DNA of 64,000 nucleotides. Origin: Actinoplanes ianthinogenes (GTDB lineage: Bacteria > Actinomycetota > Actinomycetes > Mycobacteriales > Micromonosporaceae). Each line of letters begins with the position of its first letter. Position 1 is the first letter of the stretch. Positions 41,924 to 50,309 of the stretch are shown here, piece by piece. Location: positions 4,295,501 through 4,359,500 of the forward strand of contig NZ_AP023356.1 of assembly GCF_018324205.1 (NCBI RefSeq), read 5' to 3'. Below the pieces are notes generated by a model. The model was given only the letters and a program-made list of their open reading frames with translations, had not been told where the DNA came from and ran no database searches. Both the position numbers and the translations under genes were made by a program.

Positions 41924-42615
41924 CCGAGCAGGCAGAGCAGAGCGGCGTCGTGCCGGCCCAGGCGTCCCCGCCGGCCGCCGGCCCGTGGGCCGCCTACCTG
42001 GCGGCCGCGCGAGAGCTGGACCTGGTGCGCCGCGCGGCGAGCTCGGTGGCCGGGGAACAGCACGCGACGATCGACGCCGCCCGGCAGGAGCTCACTTCGG
42101 TACGCGCGCGGCTCGCCCCGCAGCAGGCCCGCCTGGTCCGCGATTTCGGCGTGCCGGCGGCCGACCTGGTGCCCCTGGAGGGTGAACGCGCCACCGCCCT
42201 CGCCGCGGTCACCGGCGGCCCGGGTGCGGTGCTGTCCGCGCTGCGTCAGGCCCGGGTGACCGCGGACGCCGCCGATCACGCCTTCATCGGCCCCGCCCCG
42301 GTCGGCCCGTCCCGACCCTGGGCACGCAACCTGCTGGTCTACGGCCCGTTCGCGGCCGCCGTGCTGTTCGTACAGATCATCCTCTACCTGGTGGCGCCGA
42401 GCGGCTCGCTGCCCACCTACACGCTGCTGTGCGGCCTCAGCATGCCGCTGCTGGCGTTCGGCATGGGCTTCGCCACGATCGGCTTCGTCTGGGGCCCGGA
42501 CGCCGAGAAAGCCGGGACGACGGTGGACCGCACCCCGATCGTCGGCGTCGTCACCTGCCTCACCCCGGTGCTGCTCACCTGCATGGGTGTCGGCCTGCAA
42601 GCCATCTTCCACTGA
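41920..42615 (+). CDS. Coiled-coil membrane protein partner of FtsK-like ATPase
   Basis: A 231-residue protein: helical, probably coiled-coil N-terminal half (LDLVRRAASSVAGEQHATIDAARQELTSVRARL), then about three membrane segments (near 140-160, 165-190, 205-228). It starts in an ATGA overlap with the ATPase gene. It could anchor the ATPase or form the pore. No family recognised. Confidence 0.65.
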   Translation: MTEQAEQSGVVPAQASPPAAGPWAAYLAAARELDLVRRAASSVAGEQHATIDAARQELTSVRARLAPQQARLVRDFGVPAADLVPLEGERATALAAVTGGPGAVLSALRQARVTADAADHAFIGPAPVGPSRPWARNLLVYGPFAAAVLFVQIILYLVAPSGSLPTYTLLCGLSMPLLAFGMGFATIGFVWGPDAEKAGTTVDRTPIVGVVTCLTPVLLTCMGVGLQAIFH

Positions 42616-42627
42616 ACCGGAGAGACC

Positions 42628-42888
42628 ATGGCCAACGTCGAGGAAGTCAAGGTCAACCTCGCCGCCTCGGTGGACGGCGCCGACCGCGCCATCGCCGGCA
42701 TCCAGGCGGTCGCCGACCAGCTGGACCAGTCACTGGCCCTGCTACGCCTGACCGCCGTCGGTTCCTTCCACCCGACCACCGCCGCCGCCATCTCCCAGCT
42801 GGAACAGGCCCGCACCCGCCTCGACGAGGCCACCCAGCTGACCCGCGCCGCGATGGACTCGGCCAACCAGTTCCGCAGCATGATCTAA
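42628..42888 (+). CDS. Small helical-hairpin protein
   Basis: An 86-residue, almost wholly helical protein with a break at GSFHPTTAAA (about residues 48-58) between two amphipathic helices. Size and hairpin shape recall ESAT-6/WXG100 proteins, but the WxG turn is absent. GGAGAG precedes ATG 42628 by six bases. Last gene of the FtsK-like operon, so it may be its substrate or a regulator. Confidence 0.65.
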   Translation: MANVEEVKVNLAASVDGADRAIAGIQAVADQLDQSLALLRLTAVGSFHPTTAAAISQLEQARTRLDEATQLTRAAMDSANQFRSMI

Positions 42889-43216
42889 ACCCGAGATCAA
42901 CTTCAAGATCTTCCTTTACGCGCGTCCGCCTGCGTACAGACCGCACGCTCCCGCGCGGGCCGGGCTCACCGATCTGGCCGCTGACGCGTCCAGAACGATC
43001 GGTGACCCCTTCATTGCCCGTGGGTGGTCACCGAACCCCGGTCCACACCACCGGAGTTCGTTCGCGAGATTCGGGCTCTGGCGCGAACTGTGTGATGGAC
43101 GTCGGACGATGAGTCGTTGTCCTGACTAGCCGCTGGTCACGCATGAGCGAAGGGCTCCGGCGGATGCCAACGACGATCGGGCTCGCGCTCGCTGGCCGGC
43201 TGGCCGGCTGGCCAGG
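42889..43216. other. Gene-free stretch
   Basis: I see no gene. The right end contains a short microrepeat of GGCTGGCC (three copies, about 43190-43215) just before the transposase relic. Confidence 0.5.
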
Positions 43217-43545
43217 ATGTTGGGCATGCCGACCGGAATAGATCGTCTCCGCTCGGGGTCGACGATTTTGCCATCAAGCGTGGACCGATTCCACCTCTGG
43301 CAGAGCCTGTCCACGGCCGTGGAGAGGTGCGTCGCCCGATATAAGAGCTGCCTGCCCGAGCCTGCCGAAACGACGCTCGCTGTGCCGGACGTAGCCGAAG
43401 TTGCCGAGCCGACCGGAGCGATGGGATGGCCGAACGCCGCCGCGCCCATCACGCCCTGGTTCATGAGTTGCTGGCCCAGGGCGCCGGCATTAGTCGCTTC
43501 GCCGCCGGCTTCGAACTGCTCCGCAAACGCGTCCTTTGGACTAAC
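43217..43545 (+). pseudogene. Decayed ISL3-family transposase
   Basis: Three pieces of an ISL3-type DDE transposase remain in order. Frame one reads VDRFHLWQSLSTAVERCVARYKSCLPEP, the typical stretch after the second catalytic region. About position 43425 the frame shifts and continues with AERRRAHHALVHELLAQGAGIS, the start of the family's HTH segment. This is joined directly to AAGFELLRKRVLWTN, which is the family's C-terminal end, so about 200 or more codons are deleted. The N-terminal half and clear terminal repeats are missing. It marks an old insertion at the folE side of the accessory region. Confidence 0.75.
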
Positions 43546-43564
43546 GCTGCTGGAGGACGGACCG

Positions 43565-43945
43565 TCAGAATATTTCCAGCTGGCCTGGATAGGGCAGCGG
43601 CGGATCGGGTTCCGGCTGCTCCGGCCCGGGCAAATGGTCCACAGCCATCGCCGCAAGCCGGTCGACCGCTTCCACCGGCATGGTCATGGCGATCTGCCAG
43701 GTCTCATCGTCCTGCCCGACCAGAGCAGTGACGATGTCGTCCTTGAAGGCCCAGAAGACGGAAACGCCGAATACGGTGCCTACGCGCAGCGCACGCCGCG
43801 CGGCCCAGTCCGCTTCACGGATAGACCGCAAGGTGACCAACTCTTCGGGTCGTGCCAAGACCTGAAGGACCCACGTGCCCCCCTCCAGGATCACCTGCAT
43901 GACACCAAGGTCATCGCCGTCGGGTGAAATCGATACCTGCACCAC
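43565..43945 (-). CDS. Small conserved-looking protein of unknown function
   Basis: A 126-residue protein with a plausible mixed alpha/beta sequence (MVQVSISPDGDDLGVMQVIL; DIVTALVGQDDETWQIAMTMP) and a Pro/Glu-rich end. Regular third-position GC makes it more credible than the frames opposite it. No family recognised. It abuts the transposase relic. Confidence 0.55.
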   Translation of the reverse strand: MVQVSISPDGDDLGVMQVILEGGTWVLQVLARPEELVTLRSIREADWAARRALRVGTVFGVSVFWAFKDDIVTALVGQDDETWQIAMTMPVEAVDRLAAMAVDHLPGPEQPEPDPPLPYPGQLEIF

Positions 43946-44132
43946 GTCGACATGATCGCATCCGGCAGAGCCCTCGACCGATCAGGGACAACGAAGCCAA
44001 GATCGATAACGCAGTTCGCGCCAGAACCGGGATTCGGCATCAGTCGGTTTCATCGCTGCGGATGCGCCCATCTTGACCTCCAGTGCGGTTCAGGTTGCAT
44101 GGTGATCATCGACGGACAGAACGGAGTACTCG

Positions 44133-44537
44133 ATGATCAGCCCCACGGCGACGATGCGTCTTGCTCGGCCCAGTCGTGACCTGCCGGCCGCTGAACGCTT
44201 CTACACGCAAGGGCTCGGATTGCAGGTGCTCTGCCGGGTGGCAGCCGAGTCCCCGGACGAGCATGACCTGGTCATCCTCGGATGGCCACAAGCGTCCTGG
44301 CATCTCGAACTCGTCGGAGGGCCGAACCTGAAGGTCGCACCGTCACCGACAACCGAGGACCTGGTCGTGCTGTACTTGGCCGCGCCGGTCGACGATTCCC
44401 TGGTCGCCAAACTCGAGCAGGCCGGCGGCCGGCGGGTCGCTCAGGGTGCGTACTGGGACCGGTGGGGTGTCACGATCGAGGACCCCGATGGGTATCGCCT
44501 GGTCCTGTCCAGCCGAGCCTGGTCCAACTCCTCGTAG
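44133..44537 (+). CDS. VOC (glyoxalase/bleomycin-resistance) family protein
   Basis: A 134-residue single VOC domain built of two beta-alpha-beta-beta-beta modules: it opens with MRLARPSRDLPAAERFYTQGLGLQVL and closes with the typical DRWGVTIEDPDGYRLVLSS. Candidate metal or substrate residues are His57 region (SWHLELVGG) and Glu in IEDPDG. The family covers isomerases, dioxygenases and antibiotic-binding proteins, so substrate is open. It lies between the transposase relic and folE, converging on folE. Confidence 0.85.
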   Translation: MISPTATMRLARPSRDLPAAERFYTQGLGLQVLCRVAAESPDEHDLVILGWPQASWHLELVGGPNLKVAPSPTTEDLVVLYLAAPVDDSLVAKLEQAGGRRVAQGAYWDRWGVTIEDPDGYRLVLSSRAWSNSS

Positions 44538-44582
44538 CCCTGCGGCGGCACGCAGGCACAACGGCAGCCGCCGACCGCAGGG
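44538..44582. terminator. Hairpin between VOC gene and folE
   Basis: CCCTGCGG (44538-44545) pairs with CCGCAGGG (44575-44582), with further pairing of CGGC/GCCG inside. It directly follows the VOC stop codon and precedes the folE stop codon on the other strand, so it can serve both convergent genes. Confidence 0.6.
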
Positions 44583-44592
44583 GCCGTACGGG

Positions 44593-45240
44593 TCAGCGAG
44601 CGTTTATCAAGGCCATCGCCTCAGCGCGGACCTTGCCGTCCGTCTGGAAGGCGCCTCGCACCGCCGACGTCACCGTCCGCGCACCGACCTTGCGGATCCC
44701 GCGCATCTCCATGCACAGGTGCTCGCACTCCATGACGACTATCACCCCGCGCGCGCCCAGCTGCGCCATCAGCAGGTCGGCGATCTGCGAGGTGAGCCGC
44801 TCCTGCACCTGCGGGCGGCGGGCGTAGACCTCGACCAGGCGGGCGAGTTTCGACAGGCCGGTGATGCGGCCGTCGGTGCCCGGGATGTAACCGATGTGCG
44901 CGACGCCCTTGAACGGCAGCAGGTGGTGCTCGCACATGCTCTGCACCTCGATGTCGCGGACCAGCACGAGCTCCTCGTGGTCCGCCTCGAAGGTGGTGGT
45001 GAGCACGGTCGACGGGTCCACCCGCAGGCCCGCGAAAAGCTCCGCATAGGCACGAGCGACCCGGGCGGGGGTCCGCGCCAGGCCGTCCCGGTCCGGGTCC
45101 TCACCGATCGCGATGAGGATCTCCCGGACCGCCTTCTCGATCCGCCCGAGGTCGACGGCCTGCTCGACCGGAGTACCGGTGAGCTTGCCGTCGACCAGTC
45201 GAGCAGCGAGGTAATCGAGTTCGTCTTGCGTGCTGATCAG
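44593..45240 (-). CDS. folE: GTP cyclohydrolase I
   Basis: A 215-residue FolE, first step of folate synthesis. Zn ligands are seen in SMCEHHLLPF and in MECEHLCMEMRG; HIGYIPG and SKLARLVEVYARRPQ are typical. No ATG, GTG or TTG precedes the first conserved residues (QDELDYLAARLVDGKLTGTP); the best start is CTG 45240, with GGAAGG six bases before it and a CTGA overlap with the ftsH stop that imitates the usual ATGA coupling. A GTG at 45021 would cut off about 73 conserved residues. folP, its usual downstream neighbour, is 14.5 kb away. Confidence 0.92.
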   Translation of the reverse strand: MISTQDELDYLAARLVDGKLTGTPVEQAVDLGRIEKAVREILIAIGEDPDRDGLARTPARVARAYAELFAGLRVDPSTVLTTTFEADHEELVLVRDIEVQSMCEHHLLPFKGVAHIGYIPGTDGRITGLSKLARLVEVYARRPQVQERLTSQIADLLMAQLGARGVIVVMECEHLCMEMRGIRKVGARTVTSAVRGAFQTDGKVRAEAMALINAR

Positions 45241-47267
45241 TTGCTGCCTTCCGCGGTGCCGTTGGCATTCGGCCCGACGGCGAGCTGACCGTCGGACTCG
45301 GCCTGCGCCTTCAGCTTGTCCCGCTCGGCGGGAGTGAGCACCGGCGGGGCCTCCGACGGCAGACGCTTGCCGAAACCGTTGAACGGCGACATCGGCGGGC
45401 GCTTCTGCACCCGGGCACAGATCCTATCCATGTCTTCCCGGGTGATGGTCTCTTTCTCGATGAGCTCGAGGACCATGCTGTCCAGCACGTCACGGTACTC
45501 GACCAGGATCTCCCAGGCCTCGTCGTGGGCCAGCTCGATCAGGGCGCGCACCTCGGCGTCGATGTCGGCGGCGACAGCGTCCGAGTAGTCCCGCTCGTGG
45601 CCCATGTTGCGGCCCAGGAACGGCTCGTCACCGGTGGTGCCGTACTTCACCGCACCCAGCTTGGAGCTCATGCCGTACTGCGTGACCATGGCACGGGCCA
45701 GGCCGGTCGCCTTCTCGATGTCGTTGCCGGCGCCGGTGGTGGGCTCGTGGAAGACGAGCTCCTCGGCGGCCCGGCCACCCAGCGCGTACGCCAGCGTGTC
45801 GATCATCTCGGCGCGGGTCTGGGTGTACTTGTCCTCGGTCGGCAGCACCAGCGTGTGGCCCAGCGAGCGGCCACGCGGCAGGATCGTCACCTTGTGCACC
45901 GGGGCGGAGTGCGGCAGCGCGTAGGCGACCAACGCGTGCCCACCCTCGTGGTACGCCGTGATCTTCTTCTCGTGGTCGCTCATCGCCCGGGTGCGGCGCT
46001 CGGGGCCGGCGATGACCCGGTCGATCGCCTCCTCGAGGAAGTGGTTCGAGATGGCCCGCTTCTCGTTGCGTGCGGTCAGCAGGGCGGCCTCGTTGATCAC
46101 GTTGGCCAGGTCGGCGCCGGAGAAACCGGGCGTGCGGCGGGCCACCGAGTCGAGGTCGACGTCCGGCGTGAACGGCTTGCCCTTGGCGTGCACCCGCAGG
46201 ATCGCCTGGCGGCCCTGCATGTCCGGGTTGTCCACCGGGATCTGCCGGTCGAAGCGGCCCGGGCGCAGCAGCGCCGGGTCGAGGATGTCCGGCCGGTTGG
46301 TCGCCGCGATCAGGATCACGCCGCCCTTGGTGTCGAAGCCGTCCATCTCGACGAGCAGCTGGTTCAGCGTCTGCTCGCGCTCGTCGTGGCCGCCACCCAT
46401 ACCGGCGCCACGGTGCCGGCCGACCGCGTCGATCTCGTCCACGAAGACGATCGCCGGCGCGTTCGACTTGGCCTGCTCGAAGAGGTCGCGGACCCGGCTG
46501 GCGCCGACACCGACGAACATCTCCACGAAGTCCGAGCCGGAGATGGAGTAGAACGGCACCCCGGCCTCGCCGGCGACCGCGCGGGCCAGCAGCGTCTTAC
46601 CGGTACCCGGCTGACCGAAGAGGAGCACGCCCTTCGGGATCTTGGCGCCGAGCGCCTGGTACTTCGCCGGGTTCTGCAGGAAGTCCTTGATCTCCTGGAG
46701 CTCCTCGACCGCCTCGTCGGCGCCCGCCACGTCGGCGAACGTCGTCTTCGGCGTGTCCTTGGTGATCATCTTCGCCTTGGACTTGCCGAAGTTCAGCACC
46801 CGCGAGCCGCCGCCCTGCATCTGCGACATGAACAGCAGCAGCAGGACCACCAGAATGGCGATCGGCAGCAGGTTGATCAGCAGGCTCAGGAGAATGTTGT
46901 CACCGGAGACGGTGGTGTTGATCGTCCCGGTGATCCGGCCGGCGGACTTGGCCTGCTGGACGTCATCCCAGATGTCGCTGGTGACCTCGTACGGATATTG
47001 GGTTTCGATCTTGTCTGTGGTCTTGCCGTTGAACTGCTCGGCGTCCTTGAGATCGATCTGGAGCGTCTGCTCCTTGTCCTTCTGGACGACCTTCTCGATG
47101 CCGGGCTGGTTCAGACGCTCAAGCGCGACCGAAGTATCAACCCGCTGGTAGCTCGGACCACTGGTGAAGATTGAGCTCAGCGCGACTACACCGATGATCA
47201 CCAGAATGATCCAGACCACCGGGCGGCGGAAGAAACGCGTACGTTCCATACTGTTGTCGGGCGCCAA
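45237..47267 (-). CDS. ftsH: ATP-dependent zinc metalloprotease FtsH
   Basis: A 676-residue membrane AAA+ protease. Two membrane segments (about 13-33 and 120-142) flank a periplasmic domain; then Walker A GQPGTGKTLLARA (near 222), Walker B IVFVDEIDAVGRHRG, and the zinc site HEGGH (near 439) of the M41 domain. It degrades membrane and short-lived proteins. Start TTG 47267 has AGGAGG ten bases upstream; ATG 47249 (MERTRFFRRPV) is the alternative. The 277 bases upstream, to hpt, are AT-richer and hold its promoter. Cotranslated with folE by overlap. Confidence 0.95.
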   Translation of the reverse strand: MAPDNSMERTRFFRRPVVWIILVIIGVVALSSIFTSGPSYQRVDTSVALERLNQPGIEKVVQKDKEQTLQIDLKDAEQFNGKTTDKIETQYPYEVTSDIWDDVQQAKSAGRITGTINTTVSGDNILLSLLINLLPIAILVVLLLLFMSQMQGGGSRVLNFGKSKAKMITKDTPKTTFADVAGADEAVEELQEIKDFLQNPAKYQALGAKIPKGVLLFGQPGTGKTLLARAVAGEAGVPFYSISGSDFVEMFVGVGASRVRDLFEQAKSNAPAIVFVDEIDAVGRHRGAGMGGGHDEREQTLNQLLVEMDGFDTKGGVILIAATNRPDILDPALLRPGRFDRQIPVDNPDMQGRQAILRVHAKGKPFTPDVDLDSVARRTPGFSGADLANVINEAALLTARNEKRAISNHFLEEAIDRVIAGPERRTRAMSDHEKKITAYHEGGHALVAYALPHSAPVHKVTILPRGRSLGHTLVLPTEDKYTQTRAEMIDTLAYALGGRAAEELVFHEPTTGAGNDIEKATGLARAMVTQYGMSSKLGAVKYGTTGDEPFLGRNMGHERDYSDAVAADIDAEVRALIELAHDEAWEILVEYRDVLDSMVLELIEKETITREDMDRICARVQKRPPMSPFNGFGKRLPSEAPPVLTPAERDKLKAQAESDGQLAVGPNANGTAEGSN

Positions 47268-47544
47268 GCGCCCGGACCCTCCTGATCGGCGTCCTGGTCA
47301 CCTCAACGTGGCCGCCCACCGGCGGCTGCCGGAATCAATCCCCCGTTTGGCGGCGGCGAATCACTCCCGGCCCCTCCGGCGCTCGTGACACCACGCCATC
47401 GGTCACTCGACCGTACACCGTGGGCACGGTTTGCGAACCCGTGAGGCCGGAGGGCGAACTCCACGTAACCCCCAACAATCCAGCGCGTTTCAGCAATAAA
47501 ACAGCCCATAACGACCATTACTGAGAACACGCTGAGAAAGCGGT

Positions 47545-48120
47545 TCAGCTACGGGCGTACACCTCTGGCTTGAGCACACCCACGTAGGGCAGCTCGCGGT
47601 AACGCTCCGCGAAGTCCAGTCCGTAACCGACCACGAACTCGTTCGGGATGTCGAAGCCCACGTAGCGGACCGGGACCTGGACCTTCACCGCGTCCGGCTT
47701 GCGGAACAGGGCGACCACCTCGACGCTGGCCGGCTGCCGCGACTCGAGGTATTTCATCAGCCAGGACAGGGTCAGCCCGGAGTCCACGATGTCCTCGACG
47801 ACCAGCACGTGCCGGCCGGCGATGTCCCGGTCCAGGTCCTTCAGGATGCGGACCACGCCGGACGAGGTGGTGCCCTGCCCGTAGGACGAGACCGCCATGA
47901 ACTCCATCTCGGTGGACGGTCCGTGCCGGCCCAGCGAGCGGGCGAAGTCGGCCATGAACATGACCGCGCCCTTCAGCACGCAGACCAGCAGGATGCCGTC
48001 GGTGGCATCAGCGTGATCCGCCGACACCTGCTTCGCCAATTCGTCGATCTTCTCGCGGATCTGCTCCTCCGAGATGATCACGTGGTCGATGTCGGCGTCG
48101 TACCAAGAACCATCAGCCAT
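47545..48120 (-). CDS. hpt: Hypoxanthine phosphoribosyltransferase
   Basis: A 191-residue purine-salvage PRTase that makes IMP or GMP from hypoxanthine or guanine and PRPP. Visible: VCVLKGAVMFMADFARSL, the flexible loop MEFMAVSSYGQGTTSSG, the PRPP motif VLVVEDIVDSGLTLSW, and the C-terminal FVVGYGLDFAERYRELPYVG. ATG 48120. It lies between tilS and ftsH in the usual actinobacterial order. Confidence 0.95.
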   Translation of the reverse strand: MADGSWYDADIDHVIISEEQIREKIDELAKQVSADHADATDGILLVCVLKGAVMFMADFARSLGRHGPSTEMEFMAVSSYGQGTTSSGVVRILKDLDRDIAGRHVLVVEDIVDSGLTLSWLMKYLESRQPASVEVVALFRKPDAVKVQVPVRYVGFDIPNEFVVGYGLDFAERYRELPYVGVLKPEVYARS

Positions 48121-48185
48121 GTGCCTAAGCCTGCCGCATCAAGGTTACCGATGGCGAAACGGGGCCGGATTCGCCATCCGCGACC

Positions 48186-49178
48186 TCACTTGATATGTGC
48201 CGGAACCACCCGAACGAGGTCACTTCCGCGCCGCGTCACGGCGATCCCGGCGGGCAGGAAGGCCGGTCCCTGCCCGCGCCAGTCGGTCACCAGCGCGTCC
48301 AGAGCGGTCACATGCGGGTACGCCAGCGCGCCCCCGGGCGCCCCCAGCTCCCGCGCCCACCGGTGCAGCACCCGCCCGCGGATCGCGGCGTGCATCCCGG
48401 CCAGCGCCGGCACCGACAGCCCGGCCGCCGACCGGGCCTGCTCCAGGGCGGCCCCGGCCAGTTCGTCCAGCGCCTCGTTGTCGGCGGCGACCAGAGCCGC
48501 GGTCCGGGCGAGGTTGCCCACCACGGCCGGGCCCAGCTCACCGACCAGCGCGGGCAGGGCGGTCCCCCGGACCCGGGAGCGGGCGTACGCCGGGTCGGTG
48601 TTGTGCGGGTCCTCCCAGGGCGCCAGCCCCAGGGCGGCACACGCTTTCCGGGTGTCCGCGCGGCTCACGTCCAGCAGCGGCCGGCGGAACACCCCGCGCC
48701 GCTGCGGCATCCCGGACAGCCCGCGCGGCCCGGCGCCCCGGGCCAGCGCCAGCAGCACCGTCTCGGCCTGGTCGTCACGGGTGTGCCCGAGCAGCACGGC
48801 GGCCGCCCCGAGCTCCTCGGCGACCGCCTCCAGGGCCGTGTAGCGCGCGGTCCGGGCGGCGGCCTCGGGACCACCGGGCAGCCCGGCGACCGAGACCGTG
48901 GCGACCCGCACCGGGTCGAATCCGGTGTCGCGCGCCCACGCCGCCACCGATCGGGCCCGCCGGTCCGAGCCCTCCTGCAGGCCGTGGTCCACGGTCACCA
49001 GGCCGACCCGGCCCGCGACGCCGGGCCGGCTGACGACGAAGCGGGCCGCGGCGGCCAGCGACAGCGAGTCGGCGCCGCCCGAGCAGGCGACCAGGACGAG
49101 GGCGTCGGCCGGCAGGTCGGCCAGCCCGCGACGGACCGCCGTGCGGACCGCGGCGACCGGTGCCGGGATCCGGGCCAT
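48186..49178 (-). CDS. tilS: tRNA(Ile)-lysidine synthetase
   Basis: A 330-residue PP-loop ATPase with SGGADS at residues 33-38, GHTRDDQAETVLLALARGAGPRGLSGM, and a short C-terminal domain. It converts C34 of the CAU-anticodon tRNA-Ile to lysidine, giving AUA decoding. ATG 49178 lies two bases from the metalloprotease stop, so the genes are coupled. Actinobacterial TilS is shorter than that of E. coli; the length here is normal. Confidence 0.93.
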   Translation of the reverse strand: MARIPAPVAAVRTAVRRGLADLPADALVLVACSGGADSLSLAAAARFVVSRPGVAGRVGLVTVDHGLQEGSDRRARSVAAWARDTGFDPVRVATVSVAGLPGGPEAAARTARYTALEAVAEELGAAAVLLGHTRDDQAETVLLALARGAGPRGLSGMPQRRGVFRRPLLDVSRADTRKACAALGLAPWEDPHNTDPAYARSRVRGTALPALVGELGPAVVGNLARTAALVAADNEALDELAGAALEQARSAAGLSVPALAGMHAAIRGRVLHRWARELGAPGGALAYPHVTALDALVTDWRGQGPAFLPAGIAVTRRGSDLVRVVPAHIK

Positions 49179-49180
49179 GG

Positions 49181-50239
49181 TCAGTCGAGCGCCGGGCGCG
49201 GGCCGTGGACGCGGGCCACCCAGGCGTCCGGGTCGCCCAGCTCGTCCAGCGCGGGCAGGGTCAGCGGCGACTCGAAGATCTTGTTGAAGCCGTCCATCCC
49301 GACCCGCTCGACGACGCCGTGCACGAACTTGCGGCCCTCCGCGTACTGCCGCATCTTGACCTCGATGCCGAGCAGGCGGCGGATCGTCTTCTCCAACGGG
49401 TTGCCGCTCTCGCGGCGGCGGTTGAACTTGGCCCGGATCGACTCGACGGACGGGATCACCTCGGGGCCGACGCCGTCCATCACGAACTCGGCGTGCCCCT
49501 CCAGCAGCGTCATCAGCGCGGTCAGCCGGTCCAGCACGGCTTTCTGCCCCGGGGTCTGCACGATGTCCAGCACCGAGACCCGGCTCTCCGGGTCGCGCAG
49601 CGCTTCGGAGAGGCTGGCGACGCCGCGGCGCATCCGCTCCAGCATGTGCTCGCCGCCCTGCGAGGCGTCGACGAAGGACTGCACCTGGCCGAGGAAGTAG
49701 CCCCGCATCCAGGGGACGGCGGTGAACTGGGTGAGATGGGTCACCTCGTGCAGGCAGACCCAGAGCCGGAAGTCGCGCGCGTCGGCGCCGATCTTGCGCT
49801 CCACCTCGACGATGTTCGGCGCGTTCAGCAGGAGCTGGCCGGGGTCGGTGGCGAACACCTCATATTGCCCGAGGACGCGACCGGAAAGATAAGCCAGGAT
49901 GGTGCCCGCCTGCACGCCGGTCACCCGGGAGCCGATCGCCTCGGCGAACGCGCCCGGCTGCCGGTCGCCGGAGAGCTTGGTGACCAGCGGAGTGATCACC
50001 TGGCGGAGGCCGGCGATGTTCACCTTGGCCCAGTCGCGGCGGTCGACGACGCGCACCGGCGCGGCCTCGATCTGCGGGCGGAGCCCGGTGTACTCCGCCA
50101 CGTGCCCGGCCGCCTCGTCGGTCAGCGCCCGCAGCTCGGACACCACCTGAGCGGCCTCGTCGTAGGAGACCGCCGGTCCGGATTTCGACAGCGCGCCCGC
50201 GGTCGCGGCGGCCAGATCCCAGTCAACGAACTGCGCCAT
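49181..50239 (-). CDS. Zinc-dependent metalloprotease (DUF2342/Zincin_2)
   Basis: A 352-residue protein with HEVTHLTQF near residue 165, the HExxH zinc motif, in a mostly helical protein of the actinobacterial zincin_2 family (Rv3626c type, sometimes labelled F420-biosynthesis associated). No signal peptide is evident, so it may be cytoplasmic. Conserved neighbour of tilS and dacB. Its physiological substrate is not known to me. Confidence 0.88.
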   Translation of the reverse strand: MAQFVDWDLAAATAGALSKSGPAVSYDEAAQVVSELRALTDEAAGHVAEYTGLRPQIEAAPVRVVDRRDWAKVNIAGLRQVITPLVTKLSGDRQPGAFAEAIGSRVTGVQAGTILAYLSGRVLGQYEVFATDPGQLLLNAPNIVEVERKIGADARDFRLWVCLHEVTHLTQFTAVPWMRGYFLGQVQSFVDASQGGEHMLERMRRGVASLSEALRDPESRVSVLDIVQTPGQKAVLDRLTALMTLLEGHAEFVMDGVGPEVIPSVESIRAKFNRRRESGNPLEKTIRRLLGIEVKMRQYAEGRKFVHGVVERVGMDGFNKIFESPLTLPALDELGDPDAWVARVHGPRPALD

Positions 50240-50309
50240 GGAGCTGACAGTACCCGCGCGATTCCACAGCGCACTCCGGTGAAACCCCGAGGTTGCCCGG
50301 GGCCGGTGC

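Noticed and set aside
43126..43656. Minus-strand 176-codon frame as a secreted toxin fragment
   Set aside because: It lies opposite the transposase relic, which explains the sequence better, and overlaps the credible gene at 43565-43945.
30016..44592. Intact integrative conjugative element or prophage
   Set aside because: No integrase, relaxase, replication or capsid genes and no visible direct repeats at the edges.
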